NCBI RefSeq assembly: GCF_002878395.1
Contig: NC_061115.1
Coordinates: 218,945,886-219,009,885, forward strand
Origin: Capsicum annuum
Taxonomy: Eukaryota; Streptophyta; Magnoliopsida; Solanales; Solanaceae
Direction of reading: 5' to 3'
Length of the DNA stretch: 64,000 nucleotides
The notes below the pieces were generated by a model, which saw only the letters and a list, made by a program, of their open reading frames with translations, was not told where the DNA came from and ran no database searches. Both the position numbers and the translations under genes were made by a program. Of this stretch, positions 60,301-64,000 are shown piece after piece. Position 1 is the first letter of the stretch; the number at the start of each line of letters is the position of its first letter.

Positions 60301-63300
60301 GAATAACACCCCAGGCTTTAAGATTTGTATATTTAAGCAGCCAGTACCAGTACGTGCCAATCTCATGAAAGAAACATCTTAGCTGGGTCAGGACAGAGTT
60401 CACTTAAGTACCTATAGCAACAATTTAGCATCCCTTAACACAGTAATAGGTCCAAAATGATCTTTCCTAATAATGAAGCCCATTTGGTTCATACGATGCG
60501 AAGAAAAACATTGTATGCTACCTAACCCAAACAGTAATCATTGGTTGATTTCACTTGTATCACACCATTATTCTTTAAGAAATCTGAACTAAAAGAAAAG
60601 TTTTCTCATGAATTATGGAGTATTCTATGAAAATATATTTTGGATGATATACCAATCTCCGAGACAATTAAGAGTATGATAAAGAATTAATAGAATTGAA
60701 TATCTTTCTTTTGGTTGATACTATGCACATTTAGATTTATCGATCACCAGAAAATAAAGGGACAAAATAATCCGGATAAGTAAACCATGGAAGGATCCAG
60801 AACAGAAAGTAGTCATGAAGCTGGAGAATCCTGGTGCAGATAAATAAGCCCCTCCGCAGCCTAGCTAGACCACCTCTTAGCTTCTTCTTTTCAAGCAAGA
60901 GGCAGAAGTTGGTGACAAATAGAAAGAGAGCCGGAAGCACCGAAAAGTTTTATCTTCAAAGGCAGAAAACTATTACCTGTCTGTTCCAACTCCCATACTT
61001 AGAAGCATCAGGAGTGACTGGTGCAGGTTGTACAGCTGGTTTCTCCTCTACTAAAGGCTCCCACCTACTTTTGTATCGCCTACTTGGACTTCTTTTACTT
61101 TTTTGAGGCGAAGAAACTGGAGCTGAGAATATTACTCTTCTGCAGAGAAAAAGAAGTCAAAATAATCCTTGAATTTGGTCAAAGATATCCAAGTATGAGA
61201 GCAAATCCATAAGCATAAAGGGCAAAAGGCTCATGACCGTGATTGTGTTCCCTAATCAGGGAAACAGGAAACTACAGTATTTATGCAGAAACGTTTTACT
61301 TCAACTGTTGAACAAATACTTCAGCCAAAAAAATTTGAATGGGGAAAAGGAGGAACATGCTGTTTGTTTCTAGCTACTGAAGCAAACATCATTACGTTTG
61401 CACCAGCTGTAATAAAACAACCATATACTAGGTGAAGCTCAATTGTTAAAATGCAGAGATGAGGTACAGCAATTGACATTCATGCCCTATGACCGCTACT
61501 TTGGCAAGTCACACGTTTACATTGTATAGATTTAGATGTTTGTATAAGCACACAGCACGTGCATGCACAAGGTTTGCATATCAATTTTTGTGAAGAGTGA
61601 GATAGCTTACTCCTTATCTGCATCCGCACTGGGCATGGGGAAAAGAGGCTCGGTGTCCCAGTCTCTCGTATGAAGTGTACCATCAGCAGTTGCCTTTGTG
61701 ATAATCTGCAGATTATGGTATATTGAAGTAACATAGGGGCAGGGCAAAGAACCATGCATCAATAGAACAACATATCATTATAGTGCAAGAAGATCAAATG
61801 TTAATCAACTATAACTCAATATGTTGCAAACAGCTCAAATGTTACTCAATAATATCAGCACTAACACTTCTGCAGATGGGACGTAAAATAATAGTTAAGG
61901 CAAAAAGATCATTGTAGGTCACAAACTTCATAGACAAACCCAATCCCAACACTCAAAATAGCAGTTTGCTTCGTTACTACAATTTGTCCAATCCAATAGG
62001 CAGCTGCATGAGTAGCTAATATGAATCGTAGTTAAAGGGAGAGGGTTCCGACAGAAGAGACATCCTGACAAGTGCAAAAAGAATTTCAAATCTTAAAGCA
62101 CTTGCACATTGATTACTACAATTGAGAAAACAATCTTGCAACCAAGTTACTTATCAGGTATACTCAGGGTTATACATATATGATGTCAACTCTTTACTTG
62201 AATTCAACCTCCCTAGATGTGTGAAAAAAGGGAAGTCTGAGTTTTTGCTTTGTATGTAGCTATACCTACTTGGTGATGTATTGATAAAATAGAAGTACTT
62301 GCGCAAAAGAATCGGTAGAGAAAAGAAGGAAGTCTTTTCGTAAATCAGGTTAGAGAAACAAAAACAAACCCAGTGCAATCCCGCAAGTGGGGTCTAGAGA
62401 GAATTAAGGATTTTATTGGGTAGCATTATGCATTTCAATTCTAGGTGTTCATAGAAGAATTCCTCCTGTGCTTTCTATAGCTCAATAGGGGTAAAAAGAG
62501 GAGCCGTGTGTCCTATTCTACCCTTCAAACTTGCCATCGCGGTTTCTAATGCCACAGAGATACAAAACCAAATATGCTGGAATAATCTGATTGACGAGTT
62601 TGAACACTGGAAGAACTGAAGAGGCCATTTAAGTAATGAATGTCAACTGGAAACAAATGAACAGAATGTGGATGGTGAAAGAAAGCAGATTGCAATCAGA
62701 CAGAAAACTATAATGTTCTATCAGAAGCACCTTCTCAAAGTTCACCACTGAGAAAATGCATTACAGACGAGAACAATCAGCATAGCTAGGCTCTCGGTAC
62801 CCATTAAAGGAAAAAAAGGGAAAGCTCTAAGAGGTGGGACATGTAACAAAGGGTGAAATGATCATAGAGGATGCCGCTGAAATCATACAAAGGGCCTCGG
62901 ATAACTTCTAAGAAATCTACTATAGCTCCCTCAAACGCTCAGAATAAGGAAATCACCGGGAGGACTTCAATCTAACAGGGTCGTATTCCAGTATATAAAG
63001 CATAAGGAACCTAAGTCTTCATTCAAATCCCAAACTTATATTTGTTAGCTGAAATAGTCAGCCTCTCGAACCTTTAATATGTCATGTTTTATCCATCTTC
63101 AAAATCCTTCTTTTGGGAAACGTATGTCTATGTAAAAATAAACCCATACATTATGTACTATAGAAATGTGTATTCTAATCTTTTTAATTTTCTGGAAACA
63201 CCACCATCGACGCCACTTCTCTTTTTGAGCCAAATGAGTGCTCCTCATTCTATGCTCTAGCAATTCATAACTTGGAAGTTACTCAATTGCTGCTTGCTAA

Positions 63301-63538
63301 ACAGGCTATGAAACATTATTCTCGGGACAATCTGAATAATCTTCATCAAGTCACGAATAATATCTATGCAGCATGCAATACATGGCAAGAACTGGAAAAA
63401 AACCAAGAGAGAAAATCCCAAATTACGATAAGATACCTCCTTCATGACAGCTTGGGATGCCATCATTTGAGTATCATCCTTGCAACGAGCCAAAGCCCTT
63501 TCAACGTACCCACAAAGTGATTTTGGAAAAGTATCAGG
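54317..63538 (-). CDS. SAC3A: SAC3 family protein A (SAC3/GANP/THP3-like), C-terminal ten exons; 5' part outside window
   Basis: Exons on the minus strand: 63538..63437, 61705..61611, 61139..60977, 60227..59733, 59614..59474, 59290..59231, 58240..58110, 57002..56869, 56787..56558, 54418..54317. All have AG/GT borders and their 1653 bases form one frame of 550 codons plus TAG. The first exon here starts PDTFPKSLCGYVERALARC; a basic, low-complexity linker follows (SRWEPLVEEKPAVQPAP, then KKRRENRSKRFERGHGSR). The SAC3/GANP (PCI-like) domain runs from RPEEVLEKALSMVQ through YKCDQLKSIRQDLTVQRIRN, VYETHGRLAIEVGDLPEFNQ, ALSVRAAVSSGNYVAYFRLY and ADKMRYAAVRCMSRS. The C-terminus is SVSTLFMPEPEDAVSHGDAS. 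This matches Arabidopsis SAC3A (about 1000 aa), so roughly the N-terminal half is missing to the right. The family acts in the nucleus in mRNA export or transcription-coupled processing, alone or with TREX-2 partners. No break was found. Confidence 0.93.
55000..55115 (-). mobile_element. TS/SolS-type SINE in the last SAC3A intron
   Basis: Reverse orientation: 'acaacaacatccccagtata', 'atgtacgcagtccatactac', 'aagtgaggtagagaggctgt' and 'aatagacccctacc'. Sense with respect to SAC3A. Confidence 0.85.
55122..55872. mobile_element. hAT-like MITE in the last SAC3A intron
   Basis: The left end 'taggggtgttcacggaaaat' and right end 'caaaccatgaatccctacta' are inverted, and the interior has inverted 'ggtttggttt'/'aaaccaaacc' motifs. 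It has the same general type of ends as the element at 38399. It lies 7 bp from the preceding SINE. Confidence 0.65.
57225..57390. mobile_element. Short palindromic MITE in a SAC3A intron
   Basis: 'acaccttaatctggcctcaa' at the left faces 'ttgaggccaagttaaggtgt' at the right. Together with the outer 'gtagacacaca'/'tgtgtcacac' they form a foldback of about 160 bp within the intron between 58110 and 57002. Confidence 0.75.
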
Positions 63539-63573
63539 CTGCAGACAGTAGAATTCACTTTGGTTACACAAGA

Positions 63574-63700
63574 CAACAACAACAACAACAAACCCAGTGT
63601 ATTCCCACTTAGTGGGGTCTGGGGGGTAAGATGTACGCAGTCCATACCTCTACCTCTGATGAAGTAGAAAGGCTGTTTCCGAAAGACCCCCGGCTCAAGG
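63574..63700 (-). mobile_element. TS/SolS-type SINE upstream of the first visible SAC3A exon
   Basis: Reverse orientation with a clean tail ('caacaacaacaacaacaaa'), 'cccagtgtattcccacttag', 'atgtacgcagtccatacctc' and 'aagacccccggctcaagg'. It is flanked by a 7-bp direct repeat, 'cacaaga', at 63567-63573 and 63701-63707. It ends about 35 bp from the acceptor of the exon at 63538. Confidence 0.92.
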
Positions 63701-63708
63701 CACAAGAT

Positions 63709-64000
63709 ATCACACAAACACATAGTAAAGCACAGAAGCAGATGACATAACATAAATACGGCACCCATAAGGAATATAAAACAGAGGAAAGCAGAGGAAA
63801 GCACTGGTTATCAAAATATCCTCTGCATACCTATTCCACCAATATTACCCATAATATAAGTGCACCTTACTAAAGCGCACAAATCAGAATATATGGAACT
63901 CAAGAGCATTAAATCTGTATTATACTAACAGAGTGAAGCTCCTTAGAGGGTGCTGAATTGGTTTATTTTTAGGTGTTTTTGGTTTTTAAGCACTTTTTAA
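63709..64000. other. Intron or upstream sequence of SAC3A; no exon seen
   Basis: No further SAC3A exon is recognisable up to the window edge. The last 50 bases ('tttttggtttttaagcactt') resemble the edge of a hAT-like MITE also seen near 33020. Confidence 0.5.

Overview
The window is nuclear DNA from a flowering plant, almost certainly a member of the Solanaceae (Solanum-like; the species cannot be fixed from sequence alone). The evidence is spliced genes with GT..AG introns, many short interspersed elements of the Solanaceae TS/SolS type (ending in TTG repeats), a Ty3/gypsy chromovirus, Stowaway and hAT-like MITEs, and an AT-rich intergenic background.

Layout. Positions 1-23333 are a tandem satellite array with a monomer of about 181-183 bp. 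It has two subfamilies that switch near 16540, and blocks of several monomers recur as a higher-order repeat. A 3.37-kb solo LTR (19376-22741) interrupts the second subfamily and is flanked by a 5-bp near-duplication of the target. Positions 23439-31350 hold a decayed, 5'-truncated Tekay/Del-like chromovirus on the minus strand: 3' LTR, polypurine tract, integrase with chromodomain-like tail, RNase H/RT, protease and gag. Its LTR contains a 100-N assembly gap flanked by a perfect copy of about 240 bp. Positions 31351-41884 are AT-rich and gene-free, with SINEs, microsatellites, a long-TIR element, G-rich tracts and palindromic MITEs.

Genes begin at 41885. (1) A half-size ABCG transporter (+, two exons, 750 aa). 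(2) A uclacyanin-type phytocyanin (+, two exons, 184 aa). (3) A small intronless plant protein of unknown function (-, 142 aa), whose upstream sequence is amplified as a 194-bp tandem array ending at the start codon. (4) The C-terminal 550 codons of a SAC3 family protein A (SAC3A/THP3-like) gene (-, ten exons, running off the right edge). Its last exon is separated from the rest by a 2.1-kb intron filled with transposable elements. The genes are unrelated in function: export at the plasma membrane, a cell-surface copper protein, an unknown, and a nuclear mRNA-processing/export factor.

The most unusual observations are a chimeric fragment of 25S and 18S rRNA genes buried in a MITE inside the phytocyanin intron, with a later tandem duplication that copied its junction; the tandem promoter-proximal array at the small gene; the higher-order structure of the satellite; and the suspicious duplication at the assembly gap. 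I found no prokaryote-type system, CRISPR array, functional rRNA gene or convincing tRNA gene.
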